Shown here one piece after another: positions 18,033 to 27,785 of a stretch of 64,000 nt of DNA; within the stretch, counting starts at the first letter, position 1, and each line of letters starts with the position of its first letter. Origin of the DNA: SXZD01 sp034680345 (GTDB lineage: Bacteria > Pseudomonadota > Gammaproteobacteria > Burkholderiales > Burkholderiaceae_B). The DNA is taken from positions 9,271 through 73,270 of the forward strand of contig JAXISZ010000008.1 in the NCBI GenBank assembly GCA_034680345.1, written 5' to 3'. The notes under the pieces were generated by a model. The model saw only the letters and a program-made list of their open reading frames with translations, was not told where the DNA came from and made no database searches. The translations under genes and the position numbers were made by a program.

Positions 18033-18298
18033 GGTTTTATGATTGAAGTTAAGCAAAAATAGTCAAAAAAGCGCTTGTTCGTTGTTGGTTGGACGTATGG
18101 TCAAAAAACCACCTCAAAACAGCTCCACAGCTACAGTTTAACACTGACTGGGTTTGGTTTTAAGGATTTTAAGGTTTCTTTGGGAAAGATGGCACATCAG
18201 ATCGACTCAATTGATTAAATTGGCATGGTAAAAAAACACCGCATCGTTTAAATTACTCAGTTCTAATTGTTCAACACGTTAGGGGTTGGGTCTTGAGT

Positions 18299-19747
18299 AT
18301 GAAAAATTTGACAATTTATACAGGTCGATTTCGGCAAATGGTCAGCTGTTTCGGATTGTTTTCAAAAAAAACGAGAATTGGGTTAGTTTTGGGGTTGTTT
18401 ATGCAACCGTTGTTTGCGCAATCATTGGCTATGAAGCCGTTGGCTGAGGGTGTTGTGGAGATGCAATTGACCAATGGCATGCGTATTATTGTAAAAGAGG
18501 ATCACCGCGCCCCCACAGTGGCGCATATGGTTTGGTATAAGGCTGGTTCTATTGATGAAATCAGTGGCACAACTGGTGTAGCCCACGTTTTAGAACACAT
18601 GATGTTTAAAGGTACACGCACACTCAAGCCTGGAGAGTTCTCCAAAAAAGTCGCTGCCCTAGGGGGGCGTGAAAATGCCTTTACCAGTCGCGATTATACG
18701 GCTTATTTTCAGCAGGTTCAGGCCAAAGATTTGCCTAAAGTAATGGCTTTAGAGGCAGACCGCATGGCCAATTTACAAATTTCTAAAGACGAATTTGACA
18801 AAGAAATTCGAGTGGTTATTGAAGAGCGCCGTTTACGTACTGAAGATCAGGCGCGTGGCTTGATGTATGAGCATTTAATGAGTAATACTTTTCAAAGTTC
18901 TCCATACCGAACACCTGTGATTGGCTGGATGTCTGATTTACAAACCTTAACCCATTTAGATGCCAAACGTTGGTATGACACATGGTACAGTCCGTCCAAT
19001 GCTTTGTTGATTGTTGCGGGTGATGTGCAGCCTGCTCAGGTGTATCAATGGGCACAACAAACCTATGGCCGCCATAAAGCCAGACAATTGCCGCCTCGAA
19101 AATTGCAGGCCGAGCCATTGGCTCGTGGGGTGAAGCGTTTTGTTTTAAAGGCCCCGGCAGAAAATCCTTATCTAATTATTGCATTTCATGCACCGAAATT
19201 AGAAAATTTGCAGGCTGATGTTGATCCTTATGCGCTTGAGGTGTTGAGCGCTGTTTTAGCGGGTTACGATGGTGCTCGGTTTACACGTTTTTTGGTCAAT
19301 CAACGCCGTGTGGCTGACCAAGCCAGTGCCGGTTACGAGTTAATGGGGCGGGGGCCGTCGTTGTTTTTGTTGGATGCAACCCCTGCTCAGGGGCAAACTG
19401 TGGAGTCTTTGGAACATGCTTTACTGGAGGAGATTCGTCAGATTGCCGAACATGGTGTTAAAGACGCAGAATTGGACCGCGTTAAGACTAATTTGTTGGC
19501 TAGCCAAGTGTATAAATTAGATTCCGTTTTTGGTCAGGCCATGGAAATCGCGGCTTATGAAATGTCTGGTTTTTCTTATGCACAAGCCGCAGAAGTTCAA
19601 TCGCGTTTGAAGGCGGTGAGTTCTGATCAAATTAAAGCGGTTGCGGCCAAGTATTTTGCTGAGGATAACATGACTGTTGGTCGTTTAATGCCTTTACCAG
19701 TGCAAAAAAAATTGAATCATTCTCATGTAAACGCTGGGCGCCATTAA
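18299..19747 (+). CDS. M16 zinc peptidase, catalytic subunit
   Basis: About 482 aa with an N-terminal signal-like segment (LVLGLFMQPLFAQS). The inverted zinc motif HxxEH is intact in AHVLEHMMFKGT, with the downstream glutamate in EIRVVIEERR. It is therefore the active member of a pitrilysin/PqqL-like periplasmic pair. The next gene, 22 bp away, encodes the partner lacking the zinc site. It is transcribed divergently from ftsY. The ATG at 18299 is preferred to the TTG two codons earlier. The substrate is unknown. Confidence 0.9.
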   Translation: MKNLTIYTGRFRQMVSCFGLFSKKTRIGLVLGLFMQPLFAQSLAMKPLAEGVVEMQLTNGMRIIVKEDHRAPTVAHMVWYKAGSIDEISGTTGVAHVLEHMMFKGTRTLKPGEFSKKVAALGGRENAFTSRDYTAYFQQVQAKDLPKVMALEADRMANLQISKDEFDKEIRVVIEERRLRTEDQARGLMYEHLMSNTFQSSPYRTPVIGWMSDLQTLTHLDAKRWYDTWYSPSNALLIVAGDVQPAQVYQWAQQTYGRHKARQLPPRKLQAEPLARGVKRFVLKAPAENPYLIIAFHAPKLENLQADVDPYALEVLSAVLAGYDGARFTRFLVNQRRVADQASAGYELMGRGPSLFLLDATPAQGQTVESLEHALLEEIRQIAEHGVKDAELDRVKTNLLASQVYKLDSVFGQAMEIAAYEMSGFSYAQAAEVQSRLKAVSSDQIKAVAAKYFAEDNMTVGRLMPLPVQKKLNHSHVNAGRH

Positions 19748-19769
19748 TAGAAAGTTGAGGACATTTTTT

Positions 19770-21107
19770 ATGTATATTCAAAATTGCATCATTGTCCGTG
19801 TTTTGCGGTTTTTTTTATCAAATGCGTTGTGTTTTGTTGCGGTCTCAACGTTTCCAGGTTTGGCATGCGCTACCTTACCCATTGAAAGTTGGCGCACAGA
19901 AAATGGCGCACGTGTGATGTTTATGCATGCTACGGCCATACCTATGGTGGATGTTCAAATTGATTTTGATGCAGGTGCTAGACGCGACCCAGAAGCCTTG
20001 GCAGGGCTGGCAGGACTGACGCGCAGCATGATGGAAAAAGGTGCCGCTGGTTTAAAAGAAAGCGAATTGGAAGACGCCTTGGCTGATGTTGGCGCCCAGC
20101 TGGGGGGTGGCGTTGGTTTGGATCGCGCCGGCTTTGCTTTGCGTAGTTTAAACAGTGCTAAAGAACTTGAACAGGCGGTGCAAACTTTGTTGAACATGTT
20201 GCAACGCCCAGATTTTCCTGCCGATGTGTTAGAACGAGAGCAGGCGCGCACAGTTTCTAGTTTATTGGAAGCCAATACCAAACCGGAGTTTATTGCTAAA
20301 AAAACCTTTATGGCTTTAATGTACGGTTCACATCCTTATGGTTACACAGCCACTGCAGACTCGGTAATGCGTATTAAGCCAGATGACTTACAGCGTTTTT
20401 ATCAAACGCATTACCGCGCTGATGGTGCAGTGGTTTCAATTGTTGGGGCGATTGATCGCCAACAGGCGCAGGTTTTGGCACAGCGTTTGACGCAGAATTT
20501 ACCCAATACATTTAAGCCTGAGCAATTAATGTCTGTTAAGTTGCCTGTTGCGGTTGAAAAACGTATTGCTCATCCGTCTAGCCAAAGTCATGTGTTGGTT
20601 GGTTTGCCTGCCATTAAACGCAATGATCCCGATTTTTTCCCTTTGGTTGTGGGCAACTATATTTTAGGTGGCGGTGGTTTTGTATCACGGATAATGACTG
20701 AGGTGCGTGAAAAGCGAGGTTTGGCTTATAGCGCTTACGCGTACTTTTCACCGATGATTGATGCTGGCCCTTTTGAGATGGGGCTGCAAACACAAAAGAG
20801 TCAAACCAATTTGGCCTTGCAGGTGTTGCGTGATACCTTGAATACTTTTTTACGAGATGGCCCAAGCACTCAAGAGCTAAAAGCAGCCAAAGACAACTTA
20901 GTGGGTGGATTTCCGCTGCGCTTGGACAGCAATAAAAAATTATTAGATCAAATATCCACCATTGCTTACTATAACTTGCCTGACAATTATTTAGAAACTT
21001 GGACCCGTCAGGTACAAGCCGTTAGTGCGGAGCAAATTCGCGATGCTTTTGCGCGGCGTATTTTGCCAGCGCACTTAACCACTGTGGTTGTTGGTGAGGG
21101 ATTGTAG
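19770..21107 (+). CDS. M16 peptidase-like protein, non-catalytic partner
   Basis: About 445 aa with an N-terminal signal peptide. It has the M16 fold (FDAGARRDPEALAGLAGLTR) but HxxEH is replaced by a sequence without histidines, so it cannot bind zinc. The C-terminal arginine-tyrosine region that helps bind substrate is present in EVREKRGLAYSAYAYF. Pairing of an active and an inactive M16 subunit is the rule for this family. A GAGG ribosome site lies before the ATG at 19770. Its last base is shared with the rsmD start. Confidence 0.88.
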   Translation: MYIQNCIIVRVLRFFLSNALCFVAVSTFPGLACATLPIESWRTENGARVMFMHATAIPMVDVQIDFDAGARRDPEALAGLAGLTRSMMEKGAAGLKESELEDALADVGAQLGGGVGLDRAGFALRSLNSAKELEQAVQTLLNMLQRPDFPADVLEREQARTVSSLLEANTKPEFIAKKTFMALMYGSHPYGYTATADSVMRIKPDDLQRFYQTHYRADGAVVSIVGAIDRQQAQVLAQRLTQNLPNTFKPEQLMSVKLPVAVEKRIAHPSSQSHVLVGLPAIKRNDPDFFPLVVGNYILGGGGFVSRIMTEVREKRGLAYSAYAYFSPMIDAGPFEMGLQTQKSQTNLALQVLRDTLNTFLRDGPSTQELKAAKDNLVGGFPLRLDSNKKLLDQISTIAYYNLPDNYLETWTRQVQAVSAEQIRDAFARRILPAHLTTVVVGEGL

Positions 21108-21706
21108 TGGGTCAATTGCGCATTATTGGCGGTGAATTTCGGCGGGCTTTGTTACCTGTGGTTCCTGTGGTTGGCTTGCGTCCTACACCAGATCGAGTGC
21201 GGGAAACCTTGTTTAATTGGCTTGGACAAACTCTACCGCCTATTGCTGTTTTAGATGCCTTTGCAGGCACGGGTGCGTTAGGTTTTGAGGCGGTTTCGCG
21301 TGGTGCTGCACATTTAGATTCTTATGAATTAGATCCTGTTTTATTCAAAAATTTACAGCGAAGTTGGCAGGTGTTGCAAACCCGCACAGAGCGTCAAATT
21401 ACTGTGAATATTCGTGGGCACAATGTGTTTGATGCATTAATCACCATGCAACGAAAAGGCGTTTTTTATTATGATTTGATCTTGTTGGATCCTCCTTTTG
21501 CCACAGACCATTTATTGCGTATATTGCCATTGACTGCTTCATTGTTAGCACCAGATGGTTTAATTTACATAGAATGGCATGTTTCATGCGAGCAAGCCCC
21601 CGCCGTGGTTAAATGTTTGGCATCTTTGAACTTAGAGGTGGTTCGAGCGCAGCGGGCTGGGCAGGTTTACTATCATTTGGTGCGTTTTTCTAAGCTTTTG
21701 TCTTGA
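21107..21706 (+). CDS. rsmD: 16S rRNA (guanine966-N2)-methyltransferase
   Basis: 199 aa starting at a GTG that overlaps the previous stop by one base. The SAM-binding motif is LDAFAGTGALGFEAVSRG and the catalytic motif is LILLDPPFATDH; the N-terminus RIIGGEFRRALLPV and GLRPTPDRVRETLFNWL are typical of RsmD. It methylates G966 of 16S rRNA. Its position directly before coaD is the common proteobacterial order. Confidence 0.94.
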   Translation: MGQLRIIGGEFRRALLPVVPVVGLRPTPDRVRETLFNWLGQTLPPIAVLDAFAGTGALGFEAVSRGAAHLDSYELDPVLFKNLQRSWQVLQTRTERQITVNIRGHNVFDALITMQRKGVFYYDLILLDPPFATDHLLRILPLTASLLAPDGLIYIEWHVSCEQAPAVVKCLASLNLEVVRAQRAGQVYYHLVRFSKLLS

Positions 21707-21766
21707 CGCCATAAGTTATTGCAGATTGTTGTATGATTTTTTTCTTGGTTTTCTAGGAGTTTGAGC

Positions 21767-22297
21767 ATGAAAGTGGCTGTTTATCCAGGGACATTTGATC
21801 CCTTTACTCGAGGTCATGAAGATTTGGTGCGACGAGCCGTGCGTATTTTTGATCGGGTGGTGGTGGGGGTGGCAAATAGCCAAGCCAAACGACCTTTTTT
21901 TTCACTAGAAGAACGTGTTCGGATTGCCTCAGAGGTGCTGTCACATTATCCTAATGTAACGGTGGCTGGTTTTTCTGGTTTGTTAAAAGATTTTGTACGC
22001 GAGCAAAATGCTCATGTCATTATTCGCGGTTTGCGCGCTGTTAGCGATTTTGAATATGAATTTCAAATGGCCGGTATGAATCGGTATCTTTTACCTGAAG
22101 TGGAATGCATGTTTTTAACGCCGTCAGACCAATATCAATTTATTTCCGGCACTATTGTTCGAGAAATTGCTACCCTTGGTGGGGATGTGAGTAAATTTGT
22201 GTTTCCGTCTGTAGAACGTTGGTTGAGAAAAAAATTATTGGAATCAGATCAACAAAATCAATCCAATGGATTGTTGGATAATTTAAATAATGGTTAA
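21767..22297 (+). CDS. coaD: Phosphopantetheine adenylyltransferase
   Basis: About 176 aa from the ATG at 21767, preceded by AGGAG. Nucleotidyltransferase motifs are YPGTFDPFTRGHEDLV and the C-terminal FISGTIVREIA; RGLRAVSDFEYEFQMAGMN is the CoaD signature. It transfers AMP from ATP to 4'-phosphopantetheine, the penultimate step of coenzyme A synthesis. The stop is followed within 10 bp by the ferredoxin gene. Confidence 0.96.
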   Translation: MKVAVYPGTFDPFTRGHEDLVRRAVRIFDRVVVGVANSQAKRPFFSLEERVRIASEVLSHYPNVTVAGFSGLLKDFVREQNAHVIIRGLRAVSDFEYEFQMAGMNRYLLPEVECMFLTPSDQYQFISGTIVREIATLGGDVSKFVFPSVERWLRKKLLESDQQNQSNGLLDNLNNG

Positions 22298-22306
22298 GTG
22301 ATTCAG

Positions 22307-22570
22307 ATGGCTTTAATCATTACTGATGAGTGCATCAATTGCGATGTGTGTGAACCCGAATGCCCCAATGGAGCCATTTTTATGGGGCCAGATATTTATC
22401 AGATCGACTCAAATAAATGCACGCAATGTGTTGGCCATTTTGCTGAGCCGCAATGTGTGGTTGTGTGTCCGGTGGCGTGCATTCCCAAAGACCCCAATTG
22501 TGTGGAAGACGAGCCCGCTTTGTTAGCTAAGTTCTTTCGTTTGCATCCAGATAAAAAAATTGAACGATAA
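22307..22570 (+). CDS. YfhL-type 4Fe-4S ferredoxin
   Basis: About 87 aa. There are two cluster-binding motifs: CINCDVCEPECPNGAI, and CTQCVGHFAEPQCVVVCPVACI with the longer spacing typical of the Allochromatium/YfhL ferredoxins. These are low-potential 2[4Fe-4S] electron carriers. It lies 9 bp after coaD, a conserved neighbourhood in betaproteobacteria. The ATG at 22307 is preferred over an in-frame GTG three codons upstream. Confidence 0.93.
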   Translation: MALIITDECINCDVCEPECPNGAIFMGPDIYQIDSNKCTQCVGHFAEPQCVVVCPVACIPKDPNCVEDEPALLAKFFRLHPDKKIER

Positions 22571-22787
22571 AAAAGTTTAATTCGATGGTTATAAAACGAT
22601 TGGTTTTTGGTTGACGTTTTGACTTCTCTTGGATGCTATTTTAGGTTGGTTTAAGTTCGCAAAAACAGCTACGCTAAGCAAGTCTTATAAACCAATTGTA
22701 GTTAGGTTGGTAGTGCTTGTGTGCTTGATTAGGCCATCATTTTTATTTGTTTATGTTCCATATAAAAATCGCTTGATTATTTTTATT

Positions 22788-23933
22788 TCATAATTGCCGT
22801 GACCGATCAATGCTTGTCAAAATCTTGCTAATTGCCCATGGGTCGGGGTTAACATTTCGTGAAAAAACCATGACTTTAAATAATTCGCCCATTTCAGCAG
22901 GACTTAATAATGTGTTCAAATTTTGGTTGGTTTTGATCATTTCTAGGTTGTTGTAATGTTGCGATTTGGAAAAATCTAAAATACCGTGTGCTAATAAAAA
23001 AGCCGCTTGGCTGGTGTAACCCAATAATTCTCCACCAGCTTGGTGCATGGCTTCATAGATGGCTGAAAAGTTCACATGAGCGGTTAGGTCTTGTTGGCCA
23101 ATATGGGCCAGTACGTTGCTGTGCATTTGGTGTCTTTGGTGTGCTACCAGCGTACCTGTGTTGCGTTGCGGATGGTAAAACTCGCTAGCACCAAAACCGT
23201 AGTCAATAAATATAGCAATGCCATGCAGTTTTTCTGTTATTGTTTTTATAAATCCGCAAGCTTGTTCGTGCCATTCAGACACGTAGTTTTCTGGCCAGGG
23301 GCCATGCTGATCGTGCAGCGTTGTTATTGCTTGTTGTAGTTCAGTGGAGGTGGGTATGTCTTCAAAGCATAAGGTTTGGGGGGTAAGCCCCTCGCTGATG
23401 TTTTGGTTAAGTTTTACATGGCGTTCGTAAAACTGTTGTCCTGCTTTACGAAACAAGCGCACGGGCATGGCGTCTAGCACCTCGTTACCCAAAACCACAC
23501 CTGTGAGGGTTTCGGGTAATTGTGTTTCCCATGTTACCATGGTTTGAATATCCACACCGTGTGCTTGTAATTCTTCTGCTTGGCGGGTTTTTAATCTGCC
23601 AGAGAGTTCTATAATGTGGTATTTTTTTAATTTTAAACCTAGGGTTTTAATGAGTTGTGCCGCTAGTTTTCCTTGCCCTGCGCCAAATTCCCAAAGGTGT
23701 CCGCCGCAATAGTCTAAAACTTCAGCAATTGATTGCGCAAGGGTTTGCCCAAACAGGGGACTGATTTCCGGGGCTGTAATAAAGTCGCCAGTGGCACCAA
23801 AAATACGTTCGCCTTGGCTGTAGTAGCCGTATTCTGGGTGGTATAGTGCCAGGCCCATGAAGTGGTCAAAACGTAAAATGCGTTGGTTTTTTTCAATAAT
23901 GGCTTCAATCCAATGGCGGGGTATTGTGTTCAT
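22788..23933 (-). CDS. MidA/NDUFAF7-family SAM-dependent methyltransferase
   Basis: 381 aa. The N-terminal block FMGLALYHPEYGYYSQGERIFG and TGDFITAPEISPLFG is characteristic of the DUF185/MidA family. A SAM-binding glycine loop (LWEFGAGQGKLAAQLI) and GVVLGNEVLDAMPVRLF follow. The mitochondrial homologue NDUFAF7 methylates an arginine in complex I; the bacterial substrate is not established. The gene is divergent from ttcA, with 59 bp between the starts. Confidence 0.88.
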   Translation of the reverse strand: MNTIPRHWIEAIIEKNQRILRFDHFMGLALYHPEYGYYSQGERIFGATGDFITAPEISPLFGQTLAQSIAEVLDYCGGHLWEFGAGQGKLAAQLIKTLGLKLKKYHIIELSGRLKTRQAEELQAHGVDIQTMVTWETQLPETLTGVVLGNEVLDAMPVRLFRKAGQQFYERHVKLNQNISEGLTPQTLCFEDIPTSTELQQAITTLHDQHGPWPENYVSEWHEQACGFIKTITEKLHGIAIFIDYGFGASEFYHPQRNTGTLVAHQRHQMHSNVLAHIGQQDLTAHVNFSAIYEAMHQAGGELLGYTSQAAFLLAHGILDFSKSQHYNNLEMIKTNQNLNTLLSPAEMGELFKVMVFSRNVNPDPWAISKILTSIDRSRQL

Positions 23934-23992
23934 GGTTGTGAGCTGAGTTAAAATAATTTGTCAATCAACTTTGAGTACGTGGTCTGTGTGTT

Positions 23993-24883
23993 ATGGAGCA
24001 AGTTATTGTTTTTTCACCCCCTGCTGTAACGCATCGTCAGGTGCATAAATCCGCTTTCGAGTCTAACAAACTGGAAAAGCGCTTGTGCCGTTTGGTGGGG
24101 CAGGCCATTGCTGACTTTAACATGATTGAGGCGGGCGATAAGGTGATGGTGTGCCTCTCTGGTGGTAAAGACAGTTATGGGTTATTGGATGTTTTATTAT
24201 TATTACAGCAACGCGCACCTATTGATTTTACTTTAATTGCAGTCAATTTAGATCAAAAGCAACCAGGCTTTCCGCAAGAGGTTTTACCCAATTATTTGCA
24301 TCAACGGGGCGTTGCTTTTCACATTGAAGAGCAAGACACTTACTCAATTGTTAAACGTTTGGTGCCCGAGGGCAAGACCACTTGTTCTTTGTGTTCAAGG
24401 CTGCGTCGTGGTATTTTGTATCGAGTAGCTGGCGAATTGGGTGCCACTAAAATTGCGTTGGGGCATCACATGGACGATATTTTGCATACTTTGATGCTTA
24501 ATATGTTCTATGGTGGACGTTTAAAAGGTATGCCCCCTAAACTGGTATCAGATGATGGCAAAAACATTGTCATTCGTCCTTTGGCTTATGTTCGAGAACG
24601 TGATCTAGAGCGTTATGCACAACAACAGCAATTCCCAATTATTCCGTGCAATTTATGCGGTAGCCAAGAAAATTTAAAGCGCAAAGAAATGAAGGCGCTT
24701 TTAACACAATGGGAAAAGCATAATCCGCGTTGGGTGGCCAATATGTTTACGGCCATGGCTAATGTGGCGCCTTCGCATTTGATGGATCGAAGTATTTTCC
24801 CGTTTGCATCTTTAAAAACTGGTTCCAGCTTTGTTGGGGAGGGTGATGTGGCCTTCGACCCTGAACCTTGTGCGCCAGATTGA
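23993..24883 (+). CDS. ttcA: tRNA 2-thiocytidine(32) synthetase TtcA
   Basis: 296 aa. The PP-loop is CLSGGKDSYGLLDVL and the two CxxC motifs that hold an Fe-S cluster are TTCSLCSRLRRG and IPCNLCGSQENLKRK. TtcA thiolates cytidine 32 of certain tRNAs. LGHHMDDILHTLMLNMFYGG is another family signature. It ends 11 bp before the convergent ilvA stop. Confidence 0.95.
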   Translation: MEQVIVFSPPAVTHRQVHKSAFESNKLEKRLCRLVGQAIADFNMIEAGDKVMVCLSGGKDSYGLLDVLLLLQQRAPIDFTLIAVNLDQKQPGFPQEVLPNYLHQRGVAFHIEEQDTYSIVKRLVPEGKTTCSLCSRLRRGILYRVAGELGATKIALGHHMDDILHTLMLNMFYGGRLKGMPPKLVSDDGKNIVIRPLAYVRERDLERYAQQQQFPIIPCNLCGSQENLKRKEMKALLTQWEKHNPRWVANMFTAMANVAPSHLMDRSIFPFASLKTGSSFVGEGDVAFDPEPCAPD

Positions 24884-24893
24884 GTTTTAAAAG

Positions 24894-26426
24894 TTAAGCT
24901 AGAAAAAGGCGGTATACTGGATTATCTGTTTCGTCGCTGTGGGAATATCCCATCGATTCAATAAATGTTTTTAAAGCTTTTTTGTGGGAACGTTGGTCGC
25001 CTTCTGGCATTTGTACCCCAACCAGGATATTGCCGTGGTCTGACCCGTGGTTGCGGTAATGAAATAAACTGATGTTCCAACTTGGGTTCATTTGTGTTAA
25101 AAATTTCATGAGAGCGCCAGGACGTTCAGGAAACTCAAATTGAATAATGCGTTCGTTTTGCGCGAGTGCGGAGCGTCCTCCTACCATGTGTCGAATATGT
25201 AGTTTTGCTAATTCGTCGTCGCTGAGGTCTAGGGTTTTGAAGCCCAGCGCGTTAAAGTGTTCGGCAATGGCTTGGCCTTCTGCACGGTTTTTTATTTGAA
25301 TACCAACAAACAAGTGCGCGTTTTTTTGGTCTGAAATGCGATAATTAAACTCGGTCACTGCACGCGGACCTAAGGCATTGCAAAAACGTCGAAAGCTGCC
25401 ACGTTCTTCAGGCACTGTAATAGCAAAGACAGCTTCGCGTTGTTCGCCAACTTCGGAGCGCTCAGTGACAAAACGCAACCGGTCAAAGTTCATATTGGCG
25501 CCACAAGCAATCGCAATTAAACTGCCATGCTCTTTCATATGTTCAGAGCAATAGCGCTTTGCACCGGCCAGTGCTAGGGCACCAGCAGGTTCTAAAATGC
25601 TGCGGGTGTCTTGAAACACGTCTTTGATAGCAGCGCAAACCTCGTCGGTGTTCACCAAAATCACATCGTCTACATAAGATTTGCACAGCCTAAAGGTTTC
25701 TTTACCTACCACTTTGACAGCGGTCCCATCAGAGAACAGGCCGACGTCTTGTATTTGTACCCGTCGGCCGCTTTTGAGGCTGCGGGCCATTGCATCGGAA
25801 TCAATTGTTTGCACGCCAATTACTTTAACTTCAGGGCGCACTTGTTTAACATATGTTGCGACCCCCGCAGCTAAGCCCCCACCACCTATAGCAACAAAAA
25901 TGGCTTCAATTGGCTGTGGGTGTTGTCGTAAAATTTCCATACCTACTGTGCCTTGGCCAGCGATGACATCGGGGTCATCAAAGGGGTGGACAAAGGTTAG
26001 GCTGTGTTCTTGTTCTAGGCGGCTGGCGTATTCTGCTGCGTCGCTATAGCTTTCACCGTGCAGCACAATTTCAACCCAATTGCCTCCAAAGTGCTTTACA
26101 GCATCAATTTTGACTTGGGGTGTGGTGGTGGGCATGACAATCGTGGCTTTAACTCCTAAACGCTGAGCCCCTACAGCAACCCCTTGCGCATGGTTGCCCG
26201 CTGAGGCTGCAACTACGCCACGTAGACGTTGTTCATTGCTTAAATGCGCCATTTTGTTGTAGGCGCCTCGCAATTTAAAACTGAAAACAGGTTGTAAGTC
26301 TTCGCGTTTTAGGTAAATTGTTCTGTTTAAGCGTTGGCTTAAGTGCGATGCTTTTTCCAGTGGAGACTCGATAGCAACATCGTACACTTTGGCATTTAAA
26401 ATGCGTTTAAGATAATCCAGACCCAC
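24894..26426 (-). CDS. ilvA: Threonine ammonia-lyase, biosynthetic
   Basis: 510 aa, full length for the biosynthetic enzyme with two C-terminal ACT-like regulatory domains. The PLP lysine lies in VFSFKLRGAYNKM, the phosphate-binding glycine loop is FVAIGGGGLAAGV, and SAGNHAQGVA is conserved. It converts threonine to 2-oxobutanoate, the first step toward isoleucine; the regulatory domains (from about residue 330) usually mediate isoleucine inhibition. The start GTG gives GLDYLKRILNAKVYDVAIESPL, a normal N-terminus. Confidence 0.96.
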   Translation of the reverse strand: MGLDYLKRILNAKVYDVAIESPLEKASHLSQRLNRTIYLKREDLQPVFSFKLRGAYNKMAHLSNEQRLRGVVAASAGNHAQGVAVGAQRLGVKATIVMPTTTPQVKIDAVKHFGGNWVEIVLHGESYSDAAEYASRLEQEHSLTFVHPFDDPDVIAGQGTVGMEILRQHPQPIEAIFVAIGGGGLAAGVATYVKQVRPEVKVIGVQTIDSDAMARSLKSGRRVQIQDVGLFSDGTAVKVVGKETFRLCKSYVDDVILVNTDEVCAAIKDVFQDTRSILEPAGALALAGAKRYCSEHMKEHGSLIAIACGANMNFDRLRFVTERSEVGEQREAVFAITVPEERGSFRRFCNALGPRAVTEFNYRISDQKNAHLFVGIQIKNRAEGQAIAEHFNALGFKTLDLSDDELAKLHIRHMVGGRSALAQNERIIQFEFPERPGALMKFLTQMNPSWNISLFHYRNHGSDHGNILVGVQMPEGDQRSHKKALKTFIESMGYSHSDETDNPVYRLFLA

Positions 26427-26509
26427 AAATTAATCCTTAATAAGCAAAATGCGTTAGCATTGGCTGGTTTTTAACAGGGTGAGCCATTGCTGAATAGCGC
26501 ATCATTTCT

Positions 26510-26983
26510 ATGGTTGATTGGTTTTACACTTGGGTTTACACATTTGGGTCGGCATTGACCACAGCCTTGCCATTGTCTCAGAACATGGCATTGTGCACTG
26601 TGTTTATTGTAGCGTTTGTAGCCGCTTCGGTGTTGTCTTTACCCTCGGAAGTGGTATTGCTGTATTGGGTTGCGCAATACCCAGATGCTTGGCGGTTGTT
26701 TTTGTTTGTAGCTATTGTGGGTAATGTGTTGGGTGCTTTAAGTACTTTTGCTTTGGGTTGGTGGTTAAGTGCTCGCCGCTCTATAATTTTAAAGGACAAG
26801 GTGCGTCGAATTTTAAGCCGGTGGGGGGCATTTGCATTGTTACTCTCCCCAATACCTTTGCTGGGTGATGCGTTGGTTTTTACGGCTGGGTATCTGCGTT
26901 TTTCTGTGGTTTTAAGTGCTTTATTAATCACATTGGGCAAAACTTTGCGCTACTGTGTTTTAATTGTTGCATGGTTGCACTGA
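26510..26983 (+). CDS. YqaA-family (VTT/DedA-like) inner-membrane protein
   Basis: 157 aa with about four hydrophobic segments. The sequence SVLSLPSEVVLLYWVAQYPD and the loop VGNVLGALSTFALGWWL match the YqaA branch of the VTT/DedA superfamily (the conserved proline and glycine-rich re-entrant loop). The function is unknown. It is divergent from ilvA and precedes the SPOR-domain gene by 50 bp. Confidence 0.8.
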   Translation: MVDWFYTWVYTFGSALTTALPLSQNMALCTVFIVAFVAASVLSLPSEVVLLYWVAQYPDAWRLFLFVAIVGNVLGALSTFALGWWLSARRSIILKDKVRRILSRWGAFALLLSPIPLLGDALVFTAGYLRFSVVLSALLITLGKTLRYCVLIVAWLH

Positions 26984-27033
26984 GTTTACGGCATAATTCA
27001 ATTGTAAAATAATTTGATTTTGGAGTACTGAGC

Positions 27034-27759
27034 ATGCAAAAAAACGTGACCTCTGCTCAATTTGAATCGGTAAAGTTTGGTCCGTTGTATCGTCAAAGTA
27101 TTGGAGTTGGTTCCGTGGGTTCTACTGATTTTATCGGTTCTGCGAATTTTATCGGTGGCCACCGCCGTCCAAAGCGAATGCATGGTGGTACTTTAGCAGG
27201 CGTTGTTTTAGGGCTGTTGGTGGGTTTGGTTGTGGCTTTGGGAGTGGCCCTTTATATTACTAAGGCGCCTATGCCGTTTGTAGATCAAGCTGTTAGGAAA
27301 TCTGAGGCTGAGGTGGGTAAGTTGGCTGCTTCTGCTGTAAAGCAAGCGATGCCTTTGTCTGGTATTCAAAATGGTGCTGCGCCGTTTACTGGGGGCGGAC
27401 AATTGCCACCAGACCCCAATGTGGTTTTATTGCCCAAAGAAGCGCGAGAATTTATAGCAACTGCCAATGCTTCTGGTAAAACAGGTACACAAGAAGCGGA
27501 AAAGTCACCAGCTTCGACCTCGGTCGTATTTTTTTTAGAAACAGGTAAATTCCGAGAAAATGAAGAGGCTGAACAAATGCGGGTGCGTTTGATGTTGGTT
27601 GGTATTGAAGCCAATGTGGTTGAGGTGGTTGGTGACAGTGCTGCGCCACACCGTGTTCGGGTGGGGCCTTTTACTTCAGCAGATGAAGCGTATCGGGCAC
27701 GGGCACGCGTTACCGAAAACGGATTTGAAGCTAAATTGGTTAAATTGGGTCATTCATAA
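27034..27759 (+). CDS. SPOR-domain protein, FtsN-like
   Basis: 241 aa. A short basic cytoplasmic N-terminus (GGHRRPKRMHGG) precedes a single transmembrane segment (about residues 52-75), a linker, and a C-terminal SPOR domain (FFLETGKFRENEEAEQMRVR, HRVRVGPFTSADEAYRAR) that binds denuded septal glycan. The topology equals that of FtsN. The TGGAG ribosome site is well placed. The gene order SPOR-dsbA is conserved in betaproteobacteria, supporting a division or cell-wall role. Confidence 0.88.
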   Translation: MQKNVTSAQFESVKFGPLYRQSIGVGSVGSTDFIGSANFIGGHRRPKRMHGGTLAGVVLGLLVGLVVALGVALYITKAPMPFVDQAVRKSEAEVGKLAASAVKQAMPLSGIQNGAAPFTGGGQLPPDPNVVLLPKEAREFIATANASGKTGTQEAEKSPASTSVVFFLETGKFRENEEAEQMRVRLMLVGIEANVVEVVGDSAAPHRVRVGPFTSADEAYRARARVTENGFEAKLVKLGHS

Positions 27760-27785
27760 CAAAGTCAATGAAAGTGGGCACAGAG